From assembly GCA_016866775.1 (NCBI GenBank), contig VGLJ01000034.1, positions 1 through 48,952 of the forward strand: a stretch of DNA of 48,952 nucleotides, read 5' to 3'. Under the pieces are notes generated by a model, which saw only the letters and a list, made by a program, of their open reading frames with translations, was not told the origin of the DNA and ran no database searches. Shown here piece after piece: positions 1 through 7,765 of the stretch. The stretch's first letter is position 1, and each line of letters opens with the position of its first letter. The stretch is from Candidatus Rokuibacteriota bacterium (GTDB lineage: Bacteria; Methylomirabilota; Methylomirabilia; Rokubacteriales; CSP1-6). The position numbers and the translations under genes are program-made.

Positions 1-726
1 CCCGGCCTCCTGTCCTCGCAGAGCCTGCGGATGTCGGCCGGGCACCCCCCGGCCGCCGACACCCTCGCCTCGCGCGCCGTGACGGAGACGGACAGGCCGT
101 TGACTGCGACCATTTCGCGATTCGCTGCGATCAGCGCGGCGGTCAAGCAGCTCGGCTCGGAGCCCGTCGTCCACGCCAACGGCTATCCGGCGCGCGAGGC
201 GCACGCGGTCGCGGATCGGCCGCAGAATTTCTATATGATCGGCTCGATGGGACTGGCCTCGAGCATTGGGCTCGGTGTCGCGACTGCGCTGACGCCTTCG
301 GCGTCGTCGGCATCCGCACCGGCAACAGCCGCCGCGACGGCGGCGTCGCGAAGCACGGTTGTGTTCGATGGCGACGGGAACCTGCTCATGAACCTCGGGA
401 TTCTTCCGATGGTGGGCGCGCGACAGCCTTCGCGGTTCGTGCACGTCGTGTTCGACAACGAAGTGTACGGGTCCACCGGGAATCAGGGGTCGCCGGCGCC
501 CGGCGTGAGACTCGATCACGTTGCCCTGGCGGCGGGGTACCGGACCGTGAGCGCTGTCACCACCGAAGATGAAGTCGCGGCGGCCATGGTGGCGGCGCTC
601 GCCTCCGACGGGCCGCACTTCATTCTGGCGAAGGTCACGCCGGAGCAAGCCGACGCGCCGCGCATCGCGCACACGCCGGCGCAGATCCGCGATCGGTTCC
701 GCGCGAGCCTCGCGGCCTCGGCATGA
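1..726 (+). CDS. Phosphonopyruvate/sulfopyruvate decarboxylase-type TPP enzyme, C-terminal part (5' partial)
   Basis: Reading frame is open back to the first base of the window, so the gene starts upstream; an internal ATG at 31 exists but the fold would be incomplete. The protein carries the pyrophosphate-binding half of a thiamine-diphosphate decarboxylase: HANGYPAREA, NFYMIGSMGLASSIGLG, then the TPP/Mg motif FDGDGNLLMNLG ending in VVFDNEVYGSTG. This is the pattern of phosphonopyruvate decarboxylase (phosphonopyruvate to phosphonoacetaldehyde, cytoplasmic) and of the sulfopyruvate decarboxylase beta subunit. Just before the GDG motif there is an odd Ala/Ser-only stretch of about 18 residues. 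The stop overlaps the next gene (ATGA), so it is translationally coupled to a nucleotidyltransferase and a CDP-alcohol phosphotransferase, which favours the phosphonate assignment. The PEP mutase gene expected for that pathway is not visible. Confidence 0.85.
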   Translation, partial: PGLLSSQSLRMSAGHPPAADTLASRAVTETDRPLTATISRFAAISAAVKQLGSEPVVHANGYPAREAHAVADRPQNFYMIGSMGLASSIGLGVATALTPSASSASAPATAAATAASRSTVVFDGDGNLLMNLGILPMVGARQPSRFVHVVFDNEVYGSTGNQGSPAPGVRLDHVALAAGYRTVSAVTTEDEVAAAMVAALASDGPHFILAKVTPEQADAPRIAHTPAQIRDRFRASLAASA

Positions 727-1466
727 ACGCCATCATTCTCGCGGCCGGCGTCGCGCGCCGGCTGGCGCCGCTGACCGACACGACGCACAAGGCCCTGCTG
801 CCCGTCGGCGGGCGGCCGCTGCTCACGCGCATGCTCGCCGCGCTGACCGAGGCCGGGATCCGCGAGACCGTCATCGTCGTCGGGCACTGCGCCGACCAGG
901 TCCGCGCGATCGGCGGCACGCGCCTCGGGCGCATGGCGATCCGTTACATCGAGAACCCGCAGTACACGAAGGGCTCGGGGCTCTCGCTCTACGCGGCGCG
1001 CGCGCACCTCGCGGAGCCCGCGGTGGTGATGGACGCCGACGTGCTGTTCCCGCGTGAGATGATCCGCCGGCTCCTCGCCATCCCCGCGCCGAGCGCCTTG
1101 CTCATCGACCGCGGGTTCAACGACACCGGCGAGGAAGTGAAGCTCTACACGCGCGGCGATCGCGTCATCGCGCTCGGCAAGAAGACCGTGCCCGAGGCCT
1201 TCGAGTCCGTCGGCGAGGGCGTCGGGTTCTTCAAGTGCGGCGCGGCCGCGGGGCCCGAGTTCGTGAGCGCGATGGAGCACGTCATCGCCACCGGCGACGG
1301 GCTCAACGAGTACGAGGACGCGCTCCACATCCTCCTGCAGCGCGTGCACGTCGGCTGGGTCGACGTGACGGGCCTGCCGTGGACGGAGATCGACTTCGTC
1401 GAAGACCTCCACCGCGCCGAGGACCAGGTCCTCCCGCGCGTGCGCGCGCTCGACCAGGAGCGGTGA
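723..1466 (+). CDS. Nucleotidyltransferase, phosphocholine/aminoethylphosphonate or inositol-phosphate cytidylyltransferase type
   Basis: 247 residues, a usual length for single-domain NTP transferases of the LicC/PntC type. The N-terminus has the NTP loop ILAAGVARRLAPLT followed by HKALLPVGGRPLL; the metal-binding aspartates sit in VVMDADVLFP; the C-terminal end has PWTEIDFVEDLHRAED, as in cytidylyltransferases that charge small phospho-head-groups. Predicted reaction: CTP plus a phosphorylated or phosphono alcohol/amine gives the CDP/CMP-activated head-group and pyrophosphate. It starts four bases inside the TPP enzyme and its stop overlaps the next start (GTGA), so the three genes form one translational unit. 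The substrate could be aminoethylphosphonate (from the TPP-enzyme branch) or inositol phosphate, since an inositol phosphate synthase lies about 2.5 kb downstream. Confidence 0.88.
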   Translation: MNAIILAAGVARRLAPLTDTTHKALLPVGGRPLLTRMLAALTEAGIRETVIVVGHCADQVRAIGGTRLGRMAIRYIENPQYTKGSGLSLYAARAHLAEPAVVMDADVLFPREMIRRLLAIPAPSALLIDRGFNDTGEEVKLYTRGDRVIALGKKTVPEAFESVGEGVGFFKCGAAAGPEFVSAMEHVIATGDGLNEYEDALHILLQRVHVGWVDVTGLPWTEIDFVEDLHRAEDQVLPRVRALDQER

Positions 1467-2638
1467 CGGCGCACACCGCCGTCATCTACCTCCCCGGCAC
1501 CGCCGCTCTCGACGCCGCGTCGCTCACCGTCGCCGGCCGTCCCGTCGTCTTTCGCGCGATCGCCGGCGCCGTGCGCGCGGGGGCCGATCGCGTGCTCGTT
1601 CCCGTGGCCTTCCGCGAGCTCCTGACGCCCGCGTTCGCCTCCGCCCCGCGCGTCACACGCGCGGTGGAGTGGACGGACGCGACCACTCCGCCGCCCGGCG
1701 ACGCCCTCCTGATCCCGGCAACGGCGGTCGCCGGCCCCGGCGCGATCACCGCGGTGATGGCCGCACGCGCGCGCGCCACGCAGGCGGCCGTCGTCCACCA
1801 GGCCGCACGCGAGGCCGGCATGCCCATCGTCGCTGCATCCGCACGCTTCATCGACGCGCTGTGGCCGTTGCTCGCCCCCGGCGCGGCCGTCGGTTCCGCG
1901 CTCGACGACGCGCTCTCGGCCGCGGCGGTGACACGCGTGGACGATCGGTCGCTCGTCCACGCGGTGCACGATGCCGACTCCGCGAAGGTCGGCGAGCGGC
2001 GCCTCTACACCACGCTCGGCAGCGCCATCGACACGCCGTTCGACACGGCCTTCCACCGGCGCTTCTCGCGCCACGTGAGCCGGCTCGCCGTCGCGCTCGG
2101 CATCACGCCCAACACGATCACGCTCGCGAGCCTCCTCGTCGGCCTCATGGCGACCGCGATCCTCTGGCGCGCGACGCCGCTCCAGGCCGCCGCCGGCCTC
2201 GTCGTCTACGCGATCGCGGTGATCCTCGATCACGCGGACGGCGAGGTGGCGCGGCTGACGCTGACCGAGTCCGCGATCGGCGAGTGGCTCGACATCGTCG
2301 TCGACACGGTCATCCACGCCGGCGTCGTGCTCGCGCTCGGCGCGACGAGCGCCGCCGTCACCGGGCAGGGCATCGGGCTCGGGATCGCGGCCGCGCTCGG
2401 CATCGTGGCGAGCGCGGTGGTGATGAAGATCTGGCCGGGGCTCGCGATGCCGGACCGGCTCGGCGCGGCGATCGCCGGCGTCGGCAACCGCGACGGCTTC
2501 TACGCGATGCTGATCGGGTTCATTCTCGTGCACGCGCTCCGGCCGGACGCGCTGCCCTGGCTGATGATCCTCGTCGCGGCCGGCGCTCACGCGTACTGGG
2601 TGGGCCGGGTGCTGTACCGCCTCACGCGCGGCGCGTGA
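1463..2638 (+). CDS. CDP-alcohol phosphatidyltransferase with N-terminal NTP-transferase-like domain
   Basis: 391 residues from the GTG that overlaps the preceding TGA; no ribosome-binding site is needed if coupled. Residues about 1-190 resemble a degenerate nucleotidyltransferase-like fold (VAGRPVVFRAIAGAVRAGAD). The rest is a membrane CDP-alcohol phosphotransferase starting at ITPNTITLASLLVGL. The full signature D-x2-DG-x2-AR-x8-G-x3-D-x3-D is visible with D256, D259, G260, A263, R264, G273, D277 and D281. The family transfers a phospho-head-group from a CDP-alcohol to a lipid or polyol acceptor at the membrane, losing CMP. The domain order recalls the IPCT/DIPPS fusion of di-inositol-phosphate synthesis, but here an intact cytidylyltransferase is encoded separately just upstream, so the N-terminal domain may be non-catalytic. 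Confidence 0.9.
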   Translation: MTAHTAVIYLPGTAALDAASLTVAGRPVVFRAIAGAVRAGADRVLVPVAFRELLTPAFASAPRVTRAVEWTDATTPPPGDALLIPATAVAGPGAITAVMAARARATQAAVVHQAAREAGMPIVAASARFIDALWPLLAPGAAVGSALDDALSAAAVTRVDDRSLVHAVHDADSAKVGERRLYTTLGSAIDTPFDTAFHRRFSRHVSRLAVALGITPNTITLASLLVGLMATAILWRATPLQAAAGLVVYAIAVILDHADGEVARLTLTESAIGEWLDIVVDTVIHAGVVLALGATSAAVTGQGIGLGIAAALGIVASAVVMKIWPGLAMPDRLGAAIAGVGNRDGFYAMLIGFILVHALRPDALPWLMILVAAGAHAYWVGRVLYRLTRGA

Positions 2639-2640
2639 GG

Positions 2641-3071
2641 TTACGCGGCGGGCGCCGTGTTGGTGAGGAGCCAGTACTCCTTCACCGCCTTGATGTGCGC
2701 GAGGAAGTCCTGCGAGGACACGGGCTTCGCGATGTAGCTGTTCGCGCCCGAGTCGTAGCTCGCGGCCATGTCCTCGGCGCGCTCCGAGGTGGTGAGCATG
2801 ATCACCGGGATCGTCTTGAGTCGCTCGTCGCCCTTCACCCGGCGCAGCACCTCGTGCCCGTCGACCTTGGGGAGGTGGATGTCGAGGAGGATCAGCTCGG
2901 GCCGGGGGTCCGGCGGAGTCTTCGCGGCCTGGTGGCGGTCGAGGAACGCCAGGGCTTCGGCCCCGTCCTTCGCCCACACGACCTGGGCGGCGGGGGGTCG
3001 TTCCGGAGGGCTTTCAGCGTGAAGACCGCGTGGTCCGGGTTGTCTTCGACGAGCAGGACGGTGGGTGCCAT
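2641..3071 (-). pseudogene. Single-domain CheY-like response regulator, frameshifted in a homopolymer
   Basis: Two frames together make one complete receiver domain of about 143 residues. The first frame begins at the ATG at 3071 and encodes TVLLVEDNPDHAVFTLKALRNDP (acidic pair E-D). The second frame continues AKDGAEALAFL, then LILLDIHLPKVDG with the phospho-accepting Asp, VIMLTTS with the conserved Thr, and YIAKPVS with the conserved Lys. The switch falls in the six-base G run at 2992-2997; adding one C on the coding strand restores a continuous reading frame (431 bases, one short of 144 codons). The sequence type is that of Rcp1-like regulators that accompany phytochrome or hybrid kinases. 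No kinase is adjacent. Either a real inactivating deletion or a homopolymer sequencing error. Confidence 0.85.
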
Positions 3072-3103
3072 GCTCGTCTGTTCGGCACGGAAACGACCCT
3101 CCT

Positions 3104-3853
3104 TTAGGTAGTTCTTTCCGGGTGGCGCCGGGCGAAGACCGAGCGGAAGCCGAAGTAGAGCACCGCGTCCTTCATGTTCGAGATGAAGCGCTTGGCCGGG
3201 TGCATCCCGGGATCGGTCACGTACTCGAGCGTGAGGCTCACCCGCTCCTCGTCCTCGCCGAGCGGCGTGATCTTGTGCCAGAGCGTGTCGCCGTTGAAGA
3301 GCACGAGCGTGCCCGGCTCGGTCGCGATCGTGAACTCGCGCCGGCGCGCGGGATCGTCCTTGTGGATCTGGCAGACGAGACGGCTCGACGAGCGTTCCAC
3401 CAGCCCGACCAGCACCGTGTAGCGCGCGCCCTTGTAGTACGAGGTGTCGAAGTGGAAGCCCATGTGATCGCCGGGCTCCGTGTAGTAGTAGAGCGCGCAC
3501 GAGTGCGGATCGTTCTCCGGGCAGCGGTCGGCGGGCGCGCCCGTCACCGTGCGCACGAAGTCGAGGAACGCCCCCGAGCGATAGAGCGTCAGGATCGCGG
3601 GCGCGTGCTCGCGCAGCGTGTAGTAGCTGACCGAGCCGCCCTTCTTGTGCCCGGGCAGGTAGTTGCGGTTGACGGCGGCGCGCTGCTGCCGCACCTCCTC
3701 GACCATCGGCGCGATCACCGAGTCGGGGAACAGCCGCTCGAAGTACACGAACTCGTTCTGCGCGAGGTACGTGGCGCGCACGGTGCCGAGGTCGAGCGAG
3801 GCCAGCGTGCGCGCGATCTCGTCGGCGACGGGCGGCAGCAAGGCAGTCGGCAT
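3104..3853 (-). CDS. 2-oxoglutarate/Fe(II)-dependent dioxygenase family protein
   Basis: 249 residues from the ATG at 3853; a longer TTG reading exists but its extra residues look non-conserved. The double-stranded beta-helix facial triad is visible: HFD (H134, D136) in [14 protein letters not shown] and H193 in [13 protein letters not shown], with R204 in [10 protein letters not shown] placed to bind the 2-oxoglutarate carboxylate. The enzyme should couple 2-oxoglutarate decarboxylation to hydroxylation of an unknown substrate in the cytoplasm; there is no signal peptide. It lies between the frameshifted response regulator and, divergently, the inositol phosphate synthase. The substrate cannot be read from the sequence. 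Confidence 0.85.
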   Translation of the reverse strand: MPTALLPPVADEIARTLASLDLGTVRATYLAQNEFVYFERLFPDSVIAPMVEEVRQQRAAVNRNYLPGHKKGGSVSYYTLREHAPAILTLYRSGAFLDFVRTVTGAPADRCPENDPHSCALYYYTEPGDHMGFHFDTSYYKGARYTVLVGLVERSSSRLVCQIHKDDPARRREFTIATEPGTLVLFNGDTLWHKITPLGEDEERVSLTLEYVTDPGMHPAKRFISNMKDAVLYFGFRSVFARRHPERTT

Positions 3854-3921
3854 GGAACCGCATGTTACACTGGCCCTCGCGCAATCCCGACGTAGCTCAC
3901 CACGCAAGGGAGGGGCCCCCC

Positions 3922-4995
3922 GTGGGATCCGTTCGAGTCGCGATCATCGGCGTGGGCAATTGCGCCTCGGCGCTGGTTCAAGGCGTCCACTACTACCGCT
4001 CGGCTCCCGAAGACGCGTTCATCGCCGGCCTCATGCACCCGCGCGTCGGCGACTATCACGTCGGCGACATCGAGTTCTCCGCCGCCTTCGACATCGACGT
4101 GAACAAGGTCGGGCGCGACCTCTCCGAGGCGATCTTCGCGAAGCCGAACAACACCGTGACCTTCGCCGACGTCCCGGCGCTCGGCGTCCCCGTCCATCGC
4201 GGCATGACCCACGACGGGCTCGGCCAGCACCTGGCGCAGATGATCACGAAGGCGCCCGGCAGCACCGCCGACATCTCCGGCATCCTGCGGGAGACGCGGA
4301 CCGACGTGGTCGTCAACTTCCTGCCCGTCGGCAGCGAGATGGCGACGAAGTGGTACGTCGAGCAGGTGCTCGAGGCGGGCTGCGCGTTCGTGAACTGCAT
4401 CCCGGTGTTCATCGCGCGCGAGGAGTACTGGCAGCGGCGCTTCGAGGATCGCGGGCTGCCGATCGTGGGCGACGACGTGAAGAGCCAGGTGGGCGCGACG
4501 ATCGTCCACCGCGTCCTCACGCGCCTCTTCATGGAGCGCGGCGTGCGGCTCGACCACACGAGCCAGCTCAACGTCGGCGGCAACACCGACTTCTACAACA
4601 TGCTCGAGCGCGAGCGTCTCATGTCGAAGAAGATCTCGAAGACCGACGCGGTGCGCTCGCAGCTCGGCCACGCATTGCCGCCGGACGACGTCCACATCGG
4701 CCCGAGCGACTACGTGCCGTGGCTCGCCGACCGCAAGTGGGCGCACATCCGCCTCGAGGGACGAGGCTTCGGCGATCAGCCCATCAACGTCGAGCTCAAG
4801 CTCGAGGTGTGGGACTCCCCCAACTCCGCCGGGGTCGTGATCGACGCCATCCGCACCTGCAAGATCGCGCTGGACCGCGGGCTCAAGGGCGCGCTCCGCG
4901 CGCCGTCGGCCTGGCTCATGAAGTCACCGCCCGAGCAGTGGGCCGACGACGTGGCCCGCGTCCGGCTCGAGCGCTTCATCGCGGGCGAAGAATAG
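3922..4995 (+). CDS. ino1: Inositol-3-phosphate synthase (actinobacterial INO1 type)
   Basis: 357 residues from the GTG at 3922, chosen because a strong purine run (aagggagggg) lies about seven bases upstream and the Rossmann motif [16 protein letters not shown] then follows directly. Other family blocks are [47 protein letters not shown] and KKISKTDAV, the last carrying catalytic lysines. It is an NAD-dependent isomerase turning glucose-6-phosphate into 1L-myo-inositol-3-phosphate (1D-inositol-1-phosphate numbering differs by convention) in the cytoplasm. The product feeds phosphatidylinositol-type lipids, mycothiol-like thiols or inositol osmolytes. Thirteen bases separate it from the following exporter gene, so they are probably co-transcribed, and a cytidylyltransferase and CDP-alcohol phosphotransferase lie close upstream. 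Confidence 0.93.
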   Translation: MGSVRVAIIGVGNCASALVQGVHYYRSAPEDAFIAGLMHPRVGDYHVGDIEFSAAFDIDVNKVGRDLSEAIFAKPNNTVTFADVPALGVPVHRGMTHDGLGQHLAQMITKAPGSTADISGILRETRTDVVVNFLPVGSEMATKWYVEQVLEAGCAFVNCIPVFIAREEYWQRRFEDRGLPIVGDDVKSQVGATIVHRVLTRLFMERGVRLDHTSQLNVGGNTDFYNMLERERLMSKKISKTDAVRSQLGHALPPDDVHIGPSDYVPWLADRKWAHIRLEGRGFGDQPINVELKLEVWDSPNSAGVVIDAIRTCKIALDRGLKGALRAPSAWLMKSPPEQWADDVARVRLERFIAGEE

Positions 4996-5008
4996 GGATC
5001 CTTCCCCG

Positions 5009-7765
5009 TTGTCGCTGATGTCGCAGCTCGGCCGCGCCTTGCGCGGCATCGTTCGCCTCTGCTGCCTCCGGCCGCGCGTGACCGTGCTGATCGCGCTCCT
5101 CCTCTCCGCGCTCTCGGTCGCGTACAGCGTCCGGAACATGGGCTTCAAGACCGACCAGTCCGAGCTCCTCCCGCGCACGACCTTCATCGAGCGCTACGCC
5201 CACTTCGAGCGGGAGTTCGGCGCCCTCGACGACCTCGTGATCGTGGTCGAGGCGCGCTCGCTGCCCGAGGCCCAGGCGTACGCGGCGCGGCTCGTCCACG
5301 AGCTCCGCGTGCGCTCGGCGCCGCTCACGCAGCTCACGTACAAGATCGACCTCAAGCAGTTCGAGGGCCGCGAGCTCCTCTACCTGTCGAAGGAGCGGCT
5401 CACGGAGATCCGCGAGAAGGTCTTCGACTACCAGGAGTTCATGGAGGCGTTCGCGGCGCGGCCGAGCCTCGACCAGCTCGTCGACGGCATCGCGACGCAG
5501 ATCGCCAACGCCTTCGTCGCGAGCTTCTTCAACATCGGCCTGAGCGATCAGAAGTCGACGGTCGACCTCCGCTTCATCGACGACCTCGTCAACCAGATCG
5601 GCTCCCGCCTCGACCGGCCCACCCCGTACCGCTCGCCGTTCGGCGCCCTGTTCACGGTGGGCGGGATCGACGAGACGGCGGCCGGGTACTTCCTGTCCGA
5701 GGACCGCAAGCTGCTCTTCATCCTCACCCGCCCGCGGACCGAGGAAGGGAGCTTCACGGGCAACCGGGAAGCGATCGCATCGATCCGGCGCACGGTCCGC
5801 GCGATCGCCCCGGACTTCCCCGGCGTGCGCGTCGGCGTCACGGGCAAGCCCGCGCTGGCGAGCGACGAGATGACCGCCGCGTTCCGCGACAGCGAGATCG
5901 CCGGCATCCTCTCGTTCGCGCTGACGCTGGTCCTGCTGCTCATCGCGTTCGTGCGGCCGCTCAAGCCGCTCGTGATGCTCGCGGTGCTCGCGATGAGCAT
6001 GGGCTGGGCCATCGGCCTCGCCACGCTCTGCGTCGGGCACCTGACGCTCTTCTCCGTGATGTTCATCTCGATCGTCACGGGCATCGGCATCGACTACGGG
6101 ATCTACTTCCTCTTCCGCTACGAGGAGGAAGTGTTCCTCGGCCGGAGCGTGCGCGAGGCGATCGAGACGACGGCACGCCGCAGCGGCGCCGGCATGCTCA
6201 TGGGCGCCCTCACCGCGGCCGGCACGTTCTTCGTGCTGATGCTGACGGAGTTCCGCGGGCTCCAGGAGCTCGGCTTCATCGCCGGGATCGCGATCCTGCT
6301 GTCGTGGATCGCGATGATGACGGTGTTCCCGGCGCTCGTGATCCTCATCGACCGGCGCCGCGGGGACCGCGTGGGGCGGACCATGCCGCGCGCGATGTCG
6401 CTCGAGCACGTCCGCGTCCCGCTGCTCGAGCACGTCGCCGGCCACAGCCGGACGGTGCTGACCCTCGCGGTGATCCTGACGGCGCTCGCGCTCTGGGGCG
6501 CGAGCTACGTGAGGTTCGACTACAACCTCCTGAACCTCCAGTCGAAGCGGACCGAGTCCGTCGTGTGGGAGCGGCGGATTCTCGAGACCGCCGGCCGCTC
6601 GGGATTCGCCGCGCTCGCGAGCGCGGGGTCGCTCGAGGAGCTGCGCGCGAAGCACACCGCGTTCTCGAAGCTCGGCAGCGTGTCGGAGGTCGACTCGGCG
6701 CTGCTGCTCGTTCCCGACGAGCAGCCGGCGAAGCGCAAGATCATCGCGGACATCGCGCCGATCATCGCGCCCGTCCGCGTCGGGCGGCCGCGGCCCGTCG
6801 ACATCGAGCGGCTCACGCAGGCGCTCGAGACGTTGCACCGCCGGCTCGGCATCGCGGCGAACGAGGCGCCCGAGGGCGCCGCCAAGACGAAGCTCATCAC
6901 GACGACGACCAACATCCAGCGGGTGATCCTCAAGCTGCGCCAGAGCGACCGCGCGCAGACGACGCCGCCCCTGTCACTCCTGCAGTACCAGCTCTACCGG
7001 GACTTCGTCGGGAACTTCCAGCGGCTGCAGGACAACATCTACCCGCGCGACGTCGGGTTCGACGACCTGCCGGAGGAGATCCGCAAGAAGTTCGTCGCGC
7101 CGAGCGGGCTGTTCCTCCTCCGCATCAATCCCGCCGTGGACATCTGGGAGCTCGAGGGCGCGCGCCGCTTCGTCCGCGAGCTCCGCGGCGTCGATCCCGA
7201 CGTGACGGGCACGCCGGTCATCACGTACGAGACGATCCTGCTGATGGAGCGCTCGTACCGGCAGGCGACCATCTACGCGATCATCCTGGTCGTGGCGGTG
7301 AACTACTTCATGATCCGGCGCGTGCGCGAGACGTTGCTCTCGGTGATCCCGCTCGCGCTCGGGCTCCTGTGGATGATGGGGCTGATGCCGCTCTTCGGGC
7401 TGAAGTTCACGATGGGCAACATCTTCGGCCTGCCGCTCATCATCGGCACGGCGGCGGAGTTCGGCCTCAACGTCGTGCTGCGCTTCATGGAGGACCGCGA
7501 CCACGGCGGGCCGCTGCTCTCCCGCAGCACCGTCATGGCCGTGCTCGTCAACGGGCTCACGACGATCGCCGGCTTCGGCAGCATGATGGTCGCCGATCAC
7601 CGCGGGATCTTCGGGCTCGGCCTGCTGCTGACGATCGGGATCGTCACGACCCTGATCGCGTCGCTCGCGGTGCTGCCGGCGGTGCTCCGTCTGATGCCCA
7701 CGCCCCACGCGCCGCCGCCGCCCGCGCCGCGCGTGGAGACGAGCGAAGCCGCCACGTCCCGCTAG
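5009..7765 (+). CDS. MMPL/RND-superfamily lipid exporter, HpnN-like
   Basis: About 918 residues from a TTG at 5009; an in-frame ATG at 5018 is an equally possible start. The architecture is a duplicated RND unit: an N-terminal membrane anchor (about residues 23-42, TVLIALLLSALSVAY), a periplasmic domain, a block of membrane helices (around SFALTLVLLLIAFVRPLKPL), and a second anchor, periplasmic domain and helix block (VNYFMIRRVRETLLSVIPLALG, then GTAAEFGLNVVLRFMED). This resembles the hopanoid exporter HpnN and related MMPL proteins, which move hydrophobic lipids across the inner membrane using the proton gradient. No hopanoid genes are in the window, so cargo is uncertain. Its TAG and that of the convergent oxidoreductase share the palindrome CTAG. 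Confidence 0.88.
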   Translation: MSLMSQLGRALRGIVRLCCLRPRVTVLIALLLSALSVAYSVRNMGFKTDQSELLPRTTFIERYAHFEREFGALDDLVIVVEARSLPEAQAYAARLVHELRVRSAPLTQLTYKIDLKQFEGRELLYLSKERLTEIREKVFDYQEFMEAFAARPSLDQLVDGIATQIANAFVASFFNIGLSDQKSTVDLRFIDDLVNQIGSRLDRPTPYRSPFGALFTVGGIDETAAGYFLSEDRKLLFILTRPRTEEGSFTGNREAIASIRRTVRAIAPDFPGVRVGVTGKPALASDEMTAAFRDSEIAGILSFALTLVLLLIAFVRPLKPLVMLAVLAMSMGWAIGLATLCVGHLTLFSVMFISIVTGIGIDYGIYFLFRYEEEVFLGRSVREAIETTARRSGAGMLMGALTAAGTFFVLMLTEFRGLQELGFIAGIAILLSWIAMMTVFPALVILIDRRRGDRVGRTMPRAMSLEHVRVPLLEHVAGHSRTVLTLAVILTALALWGASYVRFDYNLLNLQSKRTESVVWERRILETAGRSGFAALASAGSLEELRAKHTAFSKLGSVSEVDSALLLVPDEQPAKRKIIADIAPIIAPVRVGRPRPVDIERLTQALETLHRRLGIAANEAPEGAAKTKLITTTTNIQRVILKLRQSDRAQTTPPLSLLQYQLYRDFVGNFQRLQDNIYPRDVGFDDLPEEIRKKFVAPSGLFLLRINPAVDIWELEGARRFVRELRGVDPDVTGTPVITYETILLMERSYRQATIYAIILVVAVNYFMIRRVRETLLSVIPLALGLLWMMGLMPLFGLKFTMGNIFGLPLIIGTAAEFGLNVVLRFMEDRDHGGPLLSRSTVMAVLVNGLTTIAGFGSMMVADHRGIFGLGLLLTIGIVTTLIASLAVLPAVLRLMPTPHAPPPPAPRVETSEAATSR

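Noticed and set aside
1145-2977. A 610-codon open frame on the minus strand
   Set aside because: It lies antisense to the nucleotidyltransferase and CDP-alcohol enzyme, is composed mainly of Arg, Gly, Asp and Ala, and shows no motif; it is a shadow of high GC content.
4976-6838. A 620-codon minus-strand open frame
   Set aside because: Antisense to the MMPL exporter, with Glu/Arg/Asp/Ala repeats typical of a mirrored GC-rich gene and no domain.
7762-7765. Shared CTAG stop of two convergent genes as a regulatory signal
   Set aside because: CTAG simply provides a TAG on each strand; close convergent packing explains it.
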